Position numbers and translations under genes: made by a program
Shown here: positions 12,938-12,948 of the stretch, piece by piece
Layout: every line of letters begins with the position of its first letter
Position numbering within the stretch: position 1 is the stretch's first letter
Origin: Bacilli bacterium
Lineage (GTDB): Bacteria > Bacillota_I > Bacilli_A > RF39 > UBA660
DNA length: 12,948 nt
NCBI GenBank assembly: GCA_024693165.1
Contig: JAILLM010000022.1
Location: forward strand, 1-12,948
Direction of reading: 5' to 3'
The notes under the pieces: model-generated
Database searches by the model: none
The model's input: only the letters and a program-made list of their open reading frames with translations
What the model was told of the DNA's origin: nothing

Positions 12938-12948
12938 TCAAATGGTGT
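12938..12948 (-). repeat. Right inverted repeat of the htpG segment
   Basis: TCAAATGGTGT on the plus strand, the partner of 12887-12897. It codes for Ser-Asn-Gly-Val of HtpG when read in plus orientation. The window ends exactly at its outer edge. Confidence 0.85.

Larger units (their letters stand above)
12887..12948 (+). other. Inverted 62-bp piece of htpG, a candidate invertible segment
   Basis: Read on the plus strand, this segment encodes TPYDFYTKDYEKGLKLYSNG plus GT, the first two bases of the Val codon. These are exactly the HtpG residues that belong before the VLIMDKC at the start of the minus-strand part. Reverse-complementing the 62 bases joins the frame perfectly (the GT completes a Val codon with the A at 12886). 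The segment is bounded by an imperfect inverted repeat at 12887-12897 and 12938-12948 and the window ends on the last base of the repeat. In the present orientation the htpG frame would run into two stop codons. It could be a real inversion or a fold-back artefact at a contig end. Confidence 0.85.

Noticed and set aside
1..12948. Use of the Mycoplasma code (TGA as Trp) given the low GC
   Set aside because: TGA acts as stop at 211-213 and in the ATGA overlap at 9368-9371, and tryptophans in conserved motifs are TGG.
1..12948. CRISPR array, tRNA, rRNA, insertion sequence or prophage
   Set aside because: No regularly spaced repeats, cloverleaf, transposase motifs or terminal repeats other than the htpG inverted repeat were seen by reading both strands.

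Overview
The window is a very AT-rich stretch from a Gram-positive-type bacterium. It has strong AGGAGG-like ribosome binding sites, short hairpin terminators with long U-tracts, extended -10 promoters (TGnTATAAT), a surface protein with a thioester domain and a sortase-like tail, and a clostridial/bacilli-type HtpG. TGA is used as a stop (a coupled ATGA overlap at 9368-9371, and the stop at 211-213), so the code is standard and not the Mycoplasma code. My inference is an uncultured, probably gut-associated Bacilli/RF39-like or Erysipelotrichales-like lineage. No tRNA, rRNA, CRISPR array or insertion sequence was seen.

Layout, left to right. All genes are on the minus strand except one. Positions 1-78 hold the start of a secreted or membrane protein that runs off the left edge. 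Positions 211-4093 form a lipid operon, read right to left: a membrane-anchored XRE regulator, a PlsC-type acyltransferase, an AMP-forming acyl-CoA/acyl-ACP synthetase, and a second PlsC with an unusual ~85-residue insertion. The set resembles a split version of the Aas acyltransferase/acyl-ACP synthetase and suggests capture or recycling of fatty acids or lysolipids. Positions 4159-6011 hold a COG2509-type FAD-dependent dehydrogenase and a small unknown protein. Positions 6075-6488 hold a MerR regulator with a classic 19-bp-spacer promoter around a perfect palindrome. Positions 6543-7529 hold a putative amidoligase. Then come an SDR oxidoreductase, a DUF5684-like membrane protein with a C-terminal zinc ribbon, an unknown acidic protein, and a YfcE-type phosphodiesterase.

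The only plus-strand gene (9973-11409) encodes a thioester-domain surface protein. It meets a transglutaminase-like gene tail to tail (11402-11920). The two overlap by 8 bp inside a bidirectional terminator whose palindrome is translated on both strands.

The right end holds the most striking feature. The minus strand carries the middle and C-terminal part of HtpG (Hsp90). The last 62 bases (12887-12948) carry the immediately preceding HtpG codons, but on the plus strand. This piece is bounded exactly by an 11-bp inverted repeat (10/11 match) and the window ends at its outer edge. Flipping it restores a perfect HtpG reading frame. This looks like an intragenic invertible segment that turns htpG off, with a fold-back or contig-end artefact as the main alternative.
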